Source: Mediterranea sp. An20
GTDB taxonomy: Bacteria > Bacteroidota > Bacteroidia > Bacteroidales > Bacteroidaceae
DNA: 47,100 nt
NCBI RefSeq assembly: GCF_002160055.1
Contig: NZ_NFJV01000029.1
Location: 1 to 47,100 of the forward strand
Reading direction: 5' to 3'
Shown: positions 34,612 through 44,111 of the stretch, one piece after another
Layout: every line of letters begins with the position of its first letter
Position numbering within the stretch: position 1 is the first letter of the stretch
The notes under the pieces: generated by a model
The model's database searches: none
The model's input: only the letters and a program-made list of their open reading frames with translations
Told to the model about the DNA's origin: nothing
Program-made: the position numbers and the translations under genes

Positions 34612-35538
34612 TTACTCTTTATCCGCTGCATGCGGACAGTCGTCAAGCACCTTCTCCCGATACTGTTTGGGCGATGCTCCCAGATGTTTCTTGACATAAC
34701 GCCCAAAGAATGAAAGATTGGGAAACTCCAGCTCGTTGCAGATTTCCTTGATGCTCTTGCCTGGCTTTTTCAGCAGATACTCAATATCCTTCACTACATA
34801 GCGGTTGATCAGTTCGGAAGCCGTATATCCGCTGCTCTCCTTGCAGACTGTAGACAGGTATTTGGGCGTAAGGCACAGACGGTCGGCATAATAAGACACG
34901 CTGCGCGACTTGGGATAGGATGCGGTAAGCACTTCCAGAAAATCGTGGAACACACGGTCGGCCGAAGTATAAGCCTGCGCCTTGAAATCGCCGAAACGCT
35001 CCAGGGTATCACGGAATTCGTAAAGGAAGGCCATCAGCAGAGCATCCACCAGTTCCTTCTGATGCCTCCGCGGAGTGCCGCTCAACTTTGAATATATCAG
35101 CTCGTAATACTGACAGAAAAGCTTGACTTCCTCCGGCAACAGCGTCAGCACAGGCGACTTCTCCAGAAAATTGAGGGCATCCCACGGGTCTGTGCCACCT
35201 ATCATAGTCATCTGCTGCAGATATTCTTTGGACAGGCAAAGGCAGCGGAAGTCCAGATCCATACTGGCTGTGCTCTTTTCCAAGATGATATTAGGGTGGC
35301 AAATCAGCAACTGGTTGGGCTGGGTCTCATACAGTTTTCCATTGATGTAGACCGAAGCTTTGCCACGCAGACACAACACGGCAATAAAAGCATCCAGACG
35401 GATAGGTCCCTCCGTACCGATATTCTGCAAACTATCAATAAAGGCAATGCGGTCGTCGCTGTAAACGGTTATCCCACGTGAACGGGCTGTCTCCAAATTT
35501 CCCACCGGTTCTTTTCTACTTTCCAAGTACATATCCAT
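34612..35538 (-). CDS. AraC-family transcriptional regulator
   Basis: A 308-aa regulator: an N-terminal cupin-like sensing domain (about residues 30-150) and a C-terminal AraC-type double HTH (VVKDIEYLLKKPGKSIKEICNELEF...FFGRYVKKHLGASPKQYRE). The start at 35,538 (MDMYLESR) is preferred: the frame extends 17 codons further but that part contains a likely -7 box on the minus strand. It is divergent from the RND efflux operon and probably controls it in response to a small ligand. The ligand cannot be read. Confidence 0.85.
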   Translation of the reverse strand: MDMYLESRKEPVGNLETARSRGITVYSDDRIAFIDSLQNIGTEGPIRLDAFIAVLCLRGKASVYINGKLYETQPNQLLICHPNIILEKSTASMDLDFRCLCLSKEYLQQMTMIGGTDPWDALNFLEKSPVLTLLPEEVKLFCQYYELIYSKLSGTPRRHQKELVDALLMAFLYEFRDTLERFGDFKAQAYTSADRVFHDFLEVLTASYPKSRSVSYYADRLCLTPKYLSTVCKESSGYTASELINRYVVKDIEYLLKKPGKSIKEICNELEFPNLSFFGRYVKKHLGASPKQYREKVLDDCPHAADKE

Positions 35539-35576
35539 ATTTCTTACTCTTACAAATGTTGATTCTGATTTCGCAG

Positions 35577-35584
35577 CAAAGTAA
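35577..35584 (-). promoter_or_regulatory. Likely promoter of the AraC gene
   Basis: TTACTTTG on the minus strand fits TAnnTTTG at 7 of 8 positions, 40-46 bp before the chosen ATG at 35,538. Confidence 0.45.
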
Positions 35585-35714
35585 GACATTTATCTCTAAA
35601 TGCAGCTAACAAAAAACACACTTTTCATGTTCCATTTTTCTTTTTTCGCCCATAGATAAGAAAATAAAACACTTGGAAGGAAAAACAGACAGCGCTCATT
35701 TCGCAAAAAGGACA

Positions 35715-35722
35715 TTCCTTTG
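35715..35722 (+). promoter_or_regulatory. Likely promoter of the RND efflux operon
   Basis: TTCCTTTG fits the -7 consensus at 7 of 8 positions, 27 bp before the ATG at 35,749. The divergent region 35,539-35,748 would hold the AraC operator. Confidence 0.45.
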
Positions 35723-35748
35723 CACCGGAATTAAAAAAATCGAACGAT

Positions 35749-36780
35749 ATGAAACAATCGAATCAAGCCATCACTTGGCTGCTGCTTCCCCTCATTCTGG
35801 TCGGATGCAGCCAGGACGAGCAAGGGGCAGGCATTGTCCAAGAAGCCGTCCGCGTAAAGACACAAAGAATAGAAGCTGTACCCTTAGAAAAAACGAACAC
35901 TTTTTCTGGAACAGTAGAAGAGAAAAACGGAACAGCTCTCAGCTTTGCCACCGCAGGAACCATCCGCACCCTCAACATCCATCTGGGCGACCGCGTAAGC
36001 AAAGGGCAACTCATCGGCACATTAGACGACACCTCGGCACGCAACAGCCACGCTGCCGCACAGGCCACATTGGCGCAGGCCGAAGACGCCTACCACCGCA
36101 TGAAGGAACTGTATGACAAAGGAAGCTTGCCCGAAATCAGATGGGTGGAGACACAAAGTAAACTACAACAGGCACGCTCCATGGAAGCCGTGGCACGCAA
36201 GCAAATGGAAGATTGCCGCCTCACTGCGCCTTACGACGGGGTAATAGCTGAAAAGACCGGTGAAACCGGACAGAACGTATTGCCCGGTTTCGCCGTGGCA
36301 CGGCTGGTGACCACCACCGGGCAACAGGTGCGTATCGCCGTACCCGAAGCGGAAATAGGCCGCATCCGGGAAGGACAGCAGGCCAGCATCCGCGTGCCTG
36401 CCGCAGGCGGGAAAACCTACACGGGCACAGTGGTGGAACGGGGAATCAGAGCCGATGCCTTGTCACGTTCCTATCCCGTGAAGCTGAGGGTGGATGATGC
36501 CGACAGCGAACTGCTGCCCGGTATGGTGGCCGAAGTGTCTCTTTGGCCTGCCGACGGAGAGACTGCCTGCATACTTCCTCTGCACATCGTACAATTAGAC
36601 GAGCGGAACCGCAACTTCGTATGGGTGAACCGGGAAGGAAAGGCCGAGCAGCGCTTCATCACCTGCGGTGACTTTGCAGGCGACGGTGTCATCGTCACCC
36701 AGGGACTGCAACCGGGTGACATCGTCATCGTGAAGGGACAGCACAAAGTATGCAACGGAACAGTAATAAATGAGGAATGA
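35749..36780 (+). CDS. RND efflux periplasmic adaptor lipoprotein
   Basis: A 343-aa membrane-fusion protein with lipobox LVGC (Cys near residue 20). The order of domains is beta-barrel/lipoyl half-motif (SFATAGTIRTLNIHLGDRVSKGQLIGTLD), an alpha-hairpin coiled coil (ARNSHAAAQATLAQAEDAYHRMKELYDKG), the second lipoyl half (CRLTAPYDGVIAEKTGETGQNVLPG), a beta-barrel and the membrane-proximal domain. It links the inner-membrane pump to the outer-membrane channel. It is the first gene of the operon, with the repeat-containing gap of 305 bp before the pump gene. Confidence 0.93.
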   Translation: MKQSNQAITWLLLPLILVGCSQDEQGAGIVQEAVRVKTQRIEAVPLEKTNTFSGTVEEKNGTALSFATAGTIRTLNIHLGDRVSKGQLIGTLDDTSARNSHAAAQATLAQAEDAYHRMKELYDKGSLPEIRWVETQSKLQQARSMEAVARKQMEDCRLTAPYDGVIAEKTGETGQNVLPGFAVARLVTTTGQQVRIAVPEAEIGRIREGQQASIRVPAAGGKTYTGTVVERGIRADALSRSYPVKLRVDDADSELLPGMVAEVSLWPADGETACILPLHIVQLDERNRNFVWVNREGKAEQRFITCGDFAGDGVIVTQGLQPGDIVIVKGQHKVCNGTVINEE

Positions 36781-36891
36781 ATTGTTCACTCCCAAAGACC
36801 TTAACTGTTTGACTATATATTTCATATTTATCTGACCGAAGCTGTTTAAGCTTCTGATGCGCGGCATCGGCATACCATGTACCGGGCAGTT

Positions 36892-37046
36892 CCGCTGGTA
36901 AGCCCTCCGGAGGAAACCGCGAGGCGATTGGCAGCCGACTGCCGGGGTATTAGCAGCAAGTCTGTTATATATACGAAGTACCATTCTGATTATCAACAGC
37001 ATGCCAGAGGCATCGTTTATCGGAAGAGAAGCTTAAATCACTTCAT
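36892..37046 (+). repeat. Dispersed intergenic repeat, copy C
   Basis: The best-preserved copy, in the gene-free gap 36,781-37,085. It contains GGAGGAAACCGC, AGGCGATTGGCAGC, TTAGCAGCAAGTCTGTT and CTGATTATCAACAG, and shares its 3' end (TTAAATCACTTCAT) with copy B. It stands between the adaptor and pump genes of one expected operon. Confidence 0.7.
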
Positions 37047-37085
37047 GGTGTAACAGTGATTCCTCATTTTTAATTAAAGAAAATT

Positions 37086-40000
37086 ATGGAAAGAAAGAAA
37101 CGCAACTTCGTCGAATGGGCCATGCACTACCGCCAGATAGTCATCCTGGTGGTGACGTGCCTGGTGGCTTTCGGCGTGTACAGCCTGCCGCAGATGAACA
37201 AGAACGAATTTCTCGACTTCACCGTGCGGCAGGGCATCGTGGTAGCCGTAGCTCCCGGCAACACGGCGCAGGAGATGGTGGAGCAGGTGACCAAACCGCT
37301 GGAAGAATACATCTTCACTTATAAAGAGGTGAAGAAAGAGAAGACTTTCTCGAAGAGCCGCGACGGCATCGTCTACATCCAGGTAGAGCTGAACGACGAC
37401 CTGACGAACAAGGACGAGTTCTGGAGCAAGTTCAAACACGGCGTGTCGCAGTTCAAGGCACAACTGCCACCGAACGTGCTGGCCGTGGTGGTACAGGATG
37501 ACTTCGGCGACACCTCCGCCCTGCTGATTACGATGGAAAGCGAGGAGAAGACCTACCGCGAACTGGACGACTACATGGACCTGCTGCAAGGACGCTTGCG
37601 CCGCATCCCTGCCGTAGGACGCATGACGGTGAGCGGAATGCAGAACGAACAGATTTCCGTCTACCTCGACCACGACCGCCTCTCGAAATACGGGCTGAAC
37701 GAACAGACGCTGGCCCTCGGCTTGATGCAGAAAGGGTTCACTACCAGTGGCGGACGGGTGAAGGACGGTACGATGGTAGAACCTATCTACGTCAGCCGCT
37801 CGCTCAACACCGTGCGCGACGTGCAGGAACAGATTGTCTACGCTGACCCGCAGGGCAACATCGTCAGACTGAAGGACGTGGCACGTGTGGTGCGCGAATA
37901 TCCCGACCCCGACAGCTACATCACCAACAACGGACGCAAGTGCCTCCTGCTCTCTGTCGAGATGAAAAAGGGACAGAACATTGTGGCGATGGGCGAAGAG
38001 GTAAACCAGGTGTTGGACGAATTCCAGCCGGAACTGCCCGCCGATGTCACCCTGTTCCGCATCACCGACCAGCCGAAGGTAGTGGACGACAGCGTGTCGA
38101 ACTTCCTGCATGAACTTGTCATTGCCATCGTGGCGGTGGTCATCGTAGTGATGCTTCTGCTGCCTCTGCGTGTGGCATTGGTGGCCGCATCGACCATCCC
38201 CATTACCATATTCATATCCCTCGGGTTGTTCTACGCCTTCGGCATCGAGCTGAACACCGTGACCTTGGCCGGACTGATTGTGACGTTGGGCATGATTGTG
38301 GACAACTCTATTGTTATCATCGACAGCTACTTGGAGAAGCTGGGCGAAGGCATGTCACGCTGGCACGCCTCCATCCAGAGCACCACGCACTTCCTCAAGT
38401 CTATCTTCTCTGCCACGCTGGCCATCAGCATCACGTTCTTCCCCTTCCTGGCGACGTGTACGGGCATGATACACGATTTTCTGCTGCACTTCCCGTGGGG
38501 CATTACCATCGTGCTGGCGGTGTCGTTGCTCGTAGCTACGCTGCTCGTGCCTTTCATGCAATTCTGGTTCATACGCAAGCCGATGGAGGTGAAGGAGCAA
38601 GGCGGCAAAAAGGCTTTCTCCTTCCTCGACCTCTTGCAGAAGTATTATAACCGCTTGTTCGGCTGTTGCTTCGCCCATCCCAAGATTACGGTAGCGTTTG
38701 GCTTGGTATTTGTCATTATCGGCGGGGTTATGCTCTCCCGGCTGCCCCAGCGCATGCTTCCCGTGGCCGACCGCAATCAGTTCGCTGTGGAAATCACCTT
38801 GCCTACGGGCACGGACGTGGATGTGACGGCACAGGTTGCCGACAGTCTGGAACATATCCTGCGCCAAGACCCGCGTGTGGTGAGCGTGGCTTCCTTCAAG
38901 GGATGTGCTTCGCCCCGCTTCCAGACATCGTATGCTCCCCAAATAGCGGGAACAAATTATGCTCAGTTCATCGTGAATACGACAGGAGTGGAAGCGACGG
39001 AAGAGCTGTTGGATGAATATACGCCGGTGTACACAGACTATTTCCCCGGTGCCCGCGTGCGCTTTAAGCAGCTCAGTTATAGCGATGCGGTCTATCCTGT
39101 CGAAGTGCGCCTTTCAGGCGAAGACCTGGAGGCTATCAAGCATGATGCACGGAAGATAGAAGAGCGGTTGCACAGGATGGATGGCTTGTTGCTGGTGCAG
39201 ACCGACTTCAACGAGCCGTTGCCCGCTGTCGATATTCGACTGAAAGAAGATGAAGCTACTCGCCTTGGAGTAACCAACTTGGGGCTGGAGTCGACCCTCA
39301 GCATGCGTTATGGCGACGGACTGGCGATAGCCAATATGTGGGAAGGAGACTATAATATTCCGGTCATGCTGAAGAGCACGCAGGCAGACCATGCCCGACC
39401 CGCCGACCTGGATGACGAACTGGTGCCCGTAGCTGCCGGACTGGCAGACGTGCCTCTGCGCCAGGTGGCCGATGTAGTACCTGCATGGAAAGAAGGACAG
39501 ATCGTGCAACGTAACGGTATCTATACTGCCAGCGTACAAGCCGACCTGGCACGGGGCGAGAACGCCATGCAAATGACTGCCCGCATCCGGGAAGAACTGA
39601 AGGATTTCCCGCTCTCGCCGGGCGTCACCCTGAGCTACGGAGGTGAACAGGAGAAGACAAATGAACAGATGCCCCAGATTATGGGTGGACTGATGCTGGC
39701 TGCTGCCATCATTTTCTTTATCCTCTTGGCGCACTTCCGCAAAATCAGCATTGCTCTGCTCATCTTCGGCAGCCTGGTTCTCTGCCTCTTCGGTACCGCC
39801 TTCGGAGTATGGATTCAGGGCGTGGAATTTGGTGTGACCTGCGTGCTTGGTGTAGTCAGCCTGATGGGCATCATTGTCCGCAACGGCATCATCATGTTCG
39901 ACTATGCCGAAGAACTGCGCACCACGGAGCACATGACCAGTTCACAGGCCATCTACCACTCTGCCCAACGGCGTATGCGCCCTATCTTCCTCACCTCTGC

Positions 40001-40193
40001 TGCTGCCTCGATGGGAGTCATTCCCATGATATTGGGCGGCTCCGGGTTGTGGATGCCGATGGGTACGGTCATCTGCTACGGCACGCTCATCACGATGCTC
40101 TTCCTCCTCACCGTCCTGCCGTGCATGTACCTGCTCACCTTCCGGGGCAGTACGGAGAAGCGGGCCAAGTGGGATGCGCTGGAGCAACAGTAA
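37086..40193 (+). CDS. RND-family inner-membrane efflux transporter
   Basis: A 1035-aa proton-driven pump of the RND superfamily (AcrB-like) with 12 predicted membrane helices and two large periplasmic loops. Helix 4 has LAGLIVTLGMIVDNSIVIIDSY. Asp406 matches the first Asp of the AcrB proton-relay pair, but the second is Asn407, so only one acidic residue is present. Helix 10 has LMGIIVRNGIIMFDYAEELR. It works with the adaptor (upstream) and TolC-like channel (downstream). Substrates are not predictable. Length is normal. Confidence 0.94.
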   Translation: MERKKRNFVEWAMHYRQIVILVVTCLVAFGVYSLPQMNKNEFLDFTVRQGIVVAVAPGNTAQEMVEQVTKPLEEYIFTYKEVKKEKTFSKSRDGIVYIQVELNDDLTNKDEFWSKFKHGVSQFKAQLPPNVLAVVVQDDFGDTSALLITMESEEKTYRELDDYMDLLQGRLRRIPAVGRMTVSGMQNEQISVYLDHDRLSKYGLNEQTLALGLMQKGFTTSGGRVKDGTMVEPIYVSRSLNTVRDVQEQIVYADPQGNIVRLKDVARVVREYPDPDSYITNNGRKCLLLSVEMKKGQNIVAMGEEVNQVLDEFQPELPADVTLFRITDQPKVVDDSVSNFLHELVIAIVAVVIVVMLLLPLRVALVAASTIPITIFISLGLFYAFGIELNTVTLAGLIVTLGMIVDNSIVIIDSYLEKLGEGMSRWHASIQSTTHFLKSIFSATLAISITFFPFLATCTGMIHDFLLHFPWGITIVLAVSLLVATLLVPFMQFWFIRKPMEVKEQGGKKAFSFLDLLQKYYNRLFGCCFAHPKITVAFGLVFVIIGGVMLSRLPQRMLPVADRNQFAVEITLPTGTDVDVTAQVADSLEHILRQDPRVVSVASFKGCASPRFQTSYAPQIAGTNYAQFIVNTTGVEATEELLDEYTPVYTDYFPGARVRFKQLSYSDAVYPVEVRLSGEDLEAIKHDARKIEERLHRMDGLLLVQTDFNEPLPAVDIRLKEDEATRLGVTNLGLESTLSMRYGDGLAIANMWEGDYNIPVMLKSTQADHARPADLDDELVPVAAGLADVPLRQVADVVPAWKEGQIVQRNGIYTASVQADLARGENAMQMTARIREELKDFPLSPGVTLSYGGEQEKTNEQMPQIMGGLMLAAAIIFFILLAHFRKISIALLIFGSLVLCLFGTAFGVWIQGVEFGVTCVLGVVSLMGIIVRNGIIMFDYAEELRTTEHMTSSQAIYHSAQRRMRPIFLTSAAASMGVIPMILGGSGLWMPMGTVICYGTLITMLFLLTVLPCMYLLTFRGSTEKRAKWDALEQQ

Positions 40194-40301
40194 TACCTTG
40201 TCAGGGTGCCTGTGATACTCCTTGCAGGAGTGTCGATGGCACCCCTTGCAAGGAATCGGATACACCTTATATTATATATAAAACAGAAATAACATTGAAA
40301 G

Positions 40302-41585
40302 ATGAAACATACAAGTAAATGCTTTTTGCTGGCTTGTGCATGGGGTTGCATGACCGCCCCGATTGCCGCCCAGCAGGTCTACACGCTGGACCAGTGCGTA
40401 GAACAGGCTCTGCGCAACAACGCCCGCATGCAGAACGCACAGAATGAACTCGGCATGGCCGAACAACAAAGGAAATCTGCCTTTACCAAATACTTCCCTA
40501 CTGTCAGCGCCACTGGTATAGGTTTCATGGCGGACAAAGACTTGCTACAGATGGACGTCGCCCCCGGCATGAGCATGAAACTGCTGAAAAACGGACTGAT
40601 GGGCGGCGTCAATGCCACCCTGCCTCTCTTCACCGGAGGACAAATCGTGCAAGGCAACCAACTGGCCAAAGTCAATGTGGAGAAATACCGCCTTTTGGGA
40701 CGCCAGGCCGAAAACGAGGTACGCCTCACCACCGAGCAGTACTTCTGGCAGGTGGCTATGCTGAAGGAGAAACTCCGTACCCTCAGCGTGGTAGAGTCGC
40801 AGCTGGCTGGAATGCATAAAGACGTCGATGCGGCTGTCAGCGCCGGTATCACCAACCGCAACGACTTGCTCCAGGTGCAACTCAGGCAGAACGACACCCG
40901 CAGCACGCGCATCAACGTAGAGAACGCACTCACTCTTTCGCGCCGCCTGCTGGCACAGTATATCGGTACACCCGACGATAGCGTAGACGTGGCTTTCGCC
41001 GTAAGCGACTCGCTTCCTCCTTCGCCCCTCGGACTCTACCGCGCGCCAGAGGCTTCACTCGTGCTCACACCGGAATACAATCTGCTGCAGGCCCAACTCA
41101 AGGCCAGCCATATTGAGCACAAGATGAGTGTGGGCAAGAACTTACCGACGGTGGCCATCGGTGGCGGCTTCATGCACGACAACCTCTCCGACCGCCATAA
41201 ACCTTTCTGGATGGGGTTCGCCACTGTCAGCATTCCCCTCAGCGGGTGGTGGGAAGGTAGCCACAACATGAAGCGGTCCCGCCTGGCCGTTCGCAACAAC
41301 GAAAACAACCTGCGCGACGGAAGCGAACTGTTGGTCATCAACATGCAGAACACGTGGAACGCCCTGACCGATGCCTACAAACAGGTGCAGATTGCCATTG
41401 AATCCATTGGCCAGGCCACAGAGAACCTGCGCCTGCAGACCGACTATTACCACGCTGGCACCTGCACCATGAGTGACCTGCTCGAAGCACAGACCCTCTA
41501 CCAACAGAGCCGCGACAAGTATGTAGAAAGCTATGCACAATATGAAGTCAAGAAACGGGAATACCTGCAGGCCACAGGACGGTGA
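40302..41585 (+). CDS. TolC-family outer-membrane efflux channel
   Basis: A 427-aa protein with a signal peptide (ending APIAAQQ). Two outer-membrane-efflux-protein repeats follow, each with the long helical hairpin expected of TolC (YTLDQCVEQALRNNARMQNAQNE... and LLQAQLKASHIEHKMSVGKNLPTVAIGGGF). It forms the trimeric exit duct of the tripartite pump encoded just upstream (108-bp gap). The size is typical for Bacteroidales. It ends the operon, followed by a strong hairpin structure. Confidence 0.93.
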   Translation: MKHTSKCFLLACAWGCMTAPIAAQQVYTLDQCVEQALRNNARMQNAQNELGMAEQQRKSAFTKYFPTVSATGIGFMADKDLLQMDVAPGMSMKLLKNGLMGGVNATLPLFTGGQIVQGNQLAKVNVEKYRLLGRQAENEVRLTTEQYFWQVAMLKEKLRTLSVVESQLAGMHKDVDAAVSAGITNRNDLLQVQLRQNDTRSTRINVENALTLSRRLLAQYIGTPDDSVDVAFAVSDSLPPSPLGLYRAPEASLVLTPEYNLLQAQLKASHIEHKMSVGKNLPTVAIGGGFMHDNLSDRHKPFWMGFATVSIPLSGWWEGSHNMKRSRLAVRNNENNLRDGSELLVINMQNTWNALTDAYKQVQIAIESIGQATENLRLQTDYYHAGTCTMSDLLEAQTLYQQSRDKYVESYAQYEVKKREYLQATGR

Positions 41586-41588
41586 GAT

Positions 41589-41760
41589 ACGAGTAACGAG
41601 CTACAGCTATAAGTGATGAGCGTTGAATAATGAGCGATGAATACAAAAGGAGCTACGAGTAGAAAGGCCTCTGCCACTCGTAGCTCCTTTTTCAAACTTA
41701 CTAATCGCTACCACTAAACACCGGTCGATAATCACTTGTGGCTTGTAGCTCGTCACTCGT
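41589..41760. repeat. Long inverted repeat between tolC-like gene and der
   Basis: The stretch 41,589-41,617 (ACGAGTAACGAGCTACAGCT...AGTGAT) is repeated in inverted form at 41,731-41,760 with three mismatches and one gap. It encloses the terminator hairpin at 41,649-41,687. Most of the 183-bp gap is thus one nested palindrome built from variants of CGAGCTAC. Confidence 0.75.
41649..41692. terminator. Bidirectional terminator between tolC-like gene and der
   Basis: GGAGCTACGAGT pairs with ACTCGTAGCTCC around a 15-nt loop, with TTTTT on one side and AAAAGG on the other. It serves the convergent efflux and der transcripts. Confidence 0.85.
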
Positions 41761-41768
41761 AGCTAAAC

Positions 41769-43082
41769 TTATTTCTGCCGGACAAAGATATTGATAGGTG
41801 TTCCGCTCAGGTTCCACTTCTCGCGCATCTTGTTCTCCAGGAAGCGACGGTAAGGCTCCTTGACATACTGCGGCAAGTTGGCAAAGAACACAAACGACGG
41901 CACTCGCGTGTTGGGCAGCTGCGTTACATACTTAATCTTGATGTACTTGCCCTTGATGGAAGGAGGCGGGTAAGCTTCGATAAGCGGCAACATCTCTTCG
42001 TTCAGGCGGGCAGTGGGAATGCGCATGTGTCGGTTCTTGTACACCATGCGAGCCGATTCAAGCACCTTGAGGATGCGCTGCTTGGTCAACGCCGAAGCAA
42101 AGATAACGGGGAAGTCGGTAAAAGGTGCCAGTCGTTCACGGATAGCCGCCTCAAACGTATTCATCACCTTCGAGGTCTTCTCTTCCACCAGGTCCCACTT
42201 GTTCACCACCACTACCAGGCCCTTCTGGTTCTTCTGTATCAGAGAGAAGATATTCAAGTCCTGGCTCTCAATGCCTCGCGTGGCATCCAACATGAGGACG
42301 CAGACATCCGAGTTCTCGATGGCACGGATAGAACGGATGACAGAGTAATACTCCAAATCCTCGTTCACCTTATTCTTCTTGCGGATACCTGCCGTATCCA
42401 CCAGGTAGAAGTCGAAGCCGAACTTGTTGTAGCGCGTGTAGATAGAGTCGCGAGTAGTGCCGGCAATCTCGGTCACGATGTGCCTGTCTTCGCCGATGAA
42501 AGCATTGATGATGGACGACTTTCCGGCATTGGGACGCCCCACTACAGCTATACGGGGGATGTCTTCTTCCAATTCCTCTGCCGTTTCCTTATGGAACTTG
42601 CCGACCAACACATCCAGCAAATCGCCCGTCCCACTTCCTGAGAGAGCAGAGATGCAGTACGGATCGCCCAAGCCCAAAGAATAGAACTCGGCCGAGCCAT
42701 ATTGCAGGTCATAATTATCCGTCTTATTGGCCACCAGCAGCACCGGTTTACGGGCACGACGCAAGATATCGGCCACTTCCTGATCCAGGTCGGTCACTCC
42801 GTTAGTCACATCTACCAAGAAGAGAATGACATCGGCTTCATCCACCGCTACCAACACCTGCTTGCGTATCTCTTCTTCAAAGACATCGTCCGAATTGACT
42901 ACCCATCCTCCGGTGTCTACCACCGAAAACTCACGGCCCAGCCACTCGCTCTTGCCATACTGGCGGTCGCGCGTAGTGCCTGCCTCTTCATTGACAATCG
43001 CCTGCCGCGTGCGCGTCAGACGGTTAAACAGCGTGGATTTTCCCACATTGGGACGCCCCACAATGGCTACTAAGTTTCCCAT
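41769..43082 (-). CDS. der: Ribosome biogenesis GTPase Der (EngA)
   Basis: A 437-aa double GTPase for assembly of the large ribosomal subunit. The first G domain has [11 protein letters not shown] and DTGGW, with NKTD; the second has [15 protein letters not shown] and NKWD. The C-terminal KH-like domain ([23 protein letters not shown]) is present. Complete and normal in length. It lies 61 bp downstream of era on the same strand. Confidence 0.97.
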   Translation of the reverse strand: MGNLVAIVGRPNVGKSTLFNRLTRTRQAIVNEEAGTTRDRQYGKSEWLGREFSVVDTGGWVVNSDDVFEEEIRKQVLVAVDEADVILFLVDVTNGVTDLDQEVADILRRARKPVLLVANKTDNYDLQYGSAEFYSLGLGDPYCISALSGSGTGDLLDVLVGKFHKETAEELEEDIPRIAVVGRPNAGKSSIINAFIGEDRHIVTEIAGTTRDSIYTRYNKFGFDFYLVDTAGIRKKNKVNEDLEYYSVIRSIRAIENSDVCVLMLDATRGIESQDLNIFSLIQKNQKGLVVVVNKWDLVEEKTSKVMNTFEAAIRERLAPFTDFPVIFASALTKQRILKVLESARMVYKNRHMRIPTARLNEEMLPLIEAYPPPSIKGKYIKIKYVTQLPNTRVPSFVFFANLPQYVKEPYRRFLENKMREKWNLSGTPINIFVRQK

Positions 43083-43143
43083 AATCGTCGTCTTTTGTCT
43101 GCGACTGTCACAGTCGTATGTCTTATTATTATAAATGTATTAC

Positions 43144-44025
43144 TCAATCCTGCTGATAACCGAAGTTGCGCAGTTCCTTGTCCGAATTCCTCCAGTCCTT
43201 ATCTACCTTGACAAAAATCTCCAAGAAGATTGTCTTGCCGAAAAACTTCTCCAACGAACGTCTTGCTTCCGTGGCAACCTTTTTCAAAGCGCGACCTTGC
43301 TTGCCGATGATAATACCCTTCTGCGAATCGCGCTCCACATATATCACGGCATTGATATGAATAGACTTTCCACTCTCCTTGAACTGTTCCACGACCACCT
43401 CTACCGAATACGGGATCTCCTTGTCGTAATACAACAGAATCTTCTCGCGGATAATTTCCGTAACGAAGAACCTCGCGGGTTTGTCCGTCCACTGGTCTTT
43501 GCCAAAATAGGGAGGCGAATCCGGCAACAGCGCCTGTACCCGTTTCATGACATAATCCAGGTTAAACTTGGCCTGTGCCGAGATAGGAATCACCTCTGCC
43601 TTGGGCAACAAGGCAGCCCACTCCTCCACCAACTTCACCAGTTTATCCTGGTCTACCAGGTCTATCTTATTAATAAGCAGAAGCACCGGCACATCCATCT
43701 GGGCCACCTTCCCGATGAAATCTCCGTGCTTATCGGGCGTTTCCACCACATCTGTCACATAGAGCAGCACATCGGCGTCTGTCAGAGCCGATGTAGAAAA
43801 ATTCAGCATAGACTCCTGCAACTTATAGGCAGGCTTCAATACGCCGGGAGTATCCGAGAATACAATCTGCATATCCTCCGTATTATAAATACCCATGATA
43901 CGATGGCGTGTAGTCTGTGCTTTGAAAGTCGCAATAGAAATGCGCTCGCCCAGCAGGGCATTCATCAGCGTGGACTTGCCCACATTGGGATTTCCCACGA
44001 TGTTAACGAAACCGGCTTTATGCAT
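43144..44025 (-). CDS. era: GTPase Era
   Basis: A 293-aa GTPase that binds the 3' end of 16S rRNA and checks small-subunit maturation. The G1 motif is [13 protein letters not shown]3 is DTPGV, and G4 is NKID. The C-terminal KH domain (GIIIGKQGRALKKVATEARRSLEKFFGKTIFLEIFVKV) is complete. The start at 44,025 (MHKAGFVNIVG) is typical; an upstream ATG at 44,064 would begin close to the terminator. It lies upstream of der. Confidence 0.97.
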   Translation of the reverse strand: MHKAGFVNIVGNPNVGKSTLMNALLGERISIATFKAQTTRHRIMGIYNTEDMQIVFSDTPGVLKPAYKLQESMLNFSTSALTDADVLLYVTDVVETPDKHGDFIGKVAQMDVPVLLLINKIDLVDQDKLVKLVEEWAALLPKAEVIPISAQAKFNLDYVMKRVQALLPDSPPYFGKDQWTDKPARFFVTEIIREKILLYYDKEIPYSVEVVVEQFKESGKSIHINAVIYVERDSQKGIIIGKQGRALKKVATEARRSLEKFFGKTIFLEIFVKVDKDWRNSDKELRNFGYQQD

Positions 44026-44055
44026 AAACAGTTCAAGTATTTGATTAAGAACAAA

Positions 44056-44096
44056 AAAACGCATCGAATCTGTTCAATAGGATGCGTTTTTCTGTC
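44056..44096. terminator. Terminator-like hairpin between fabH and era
   Basis: AAAACGCATC pairs with GATGCGTTTT around a 15-nt loop, with T runs on both strands. On the minus strand it follows fabH (15 bp after the stop) and precedes era, so it may partly uncouple the two. Confidence 0.75.
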
Positions 44097-44111
44097 TTAT
44101 AGGGTGAGAAT

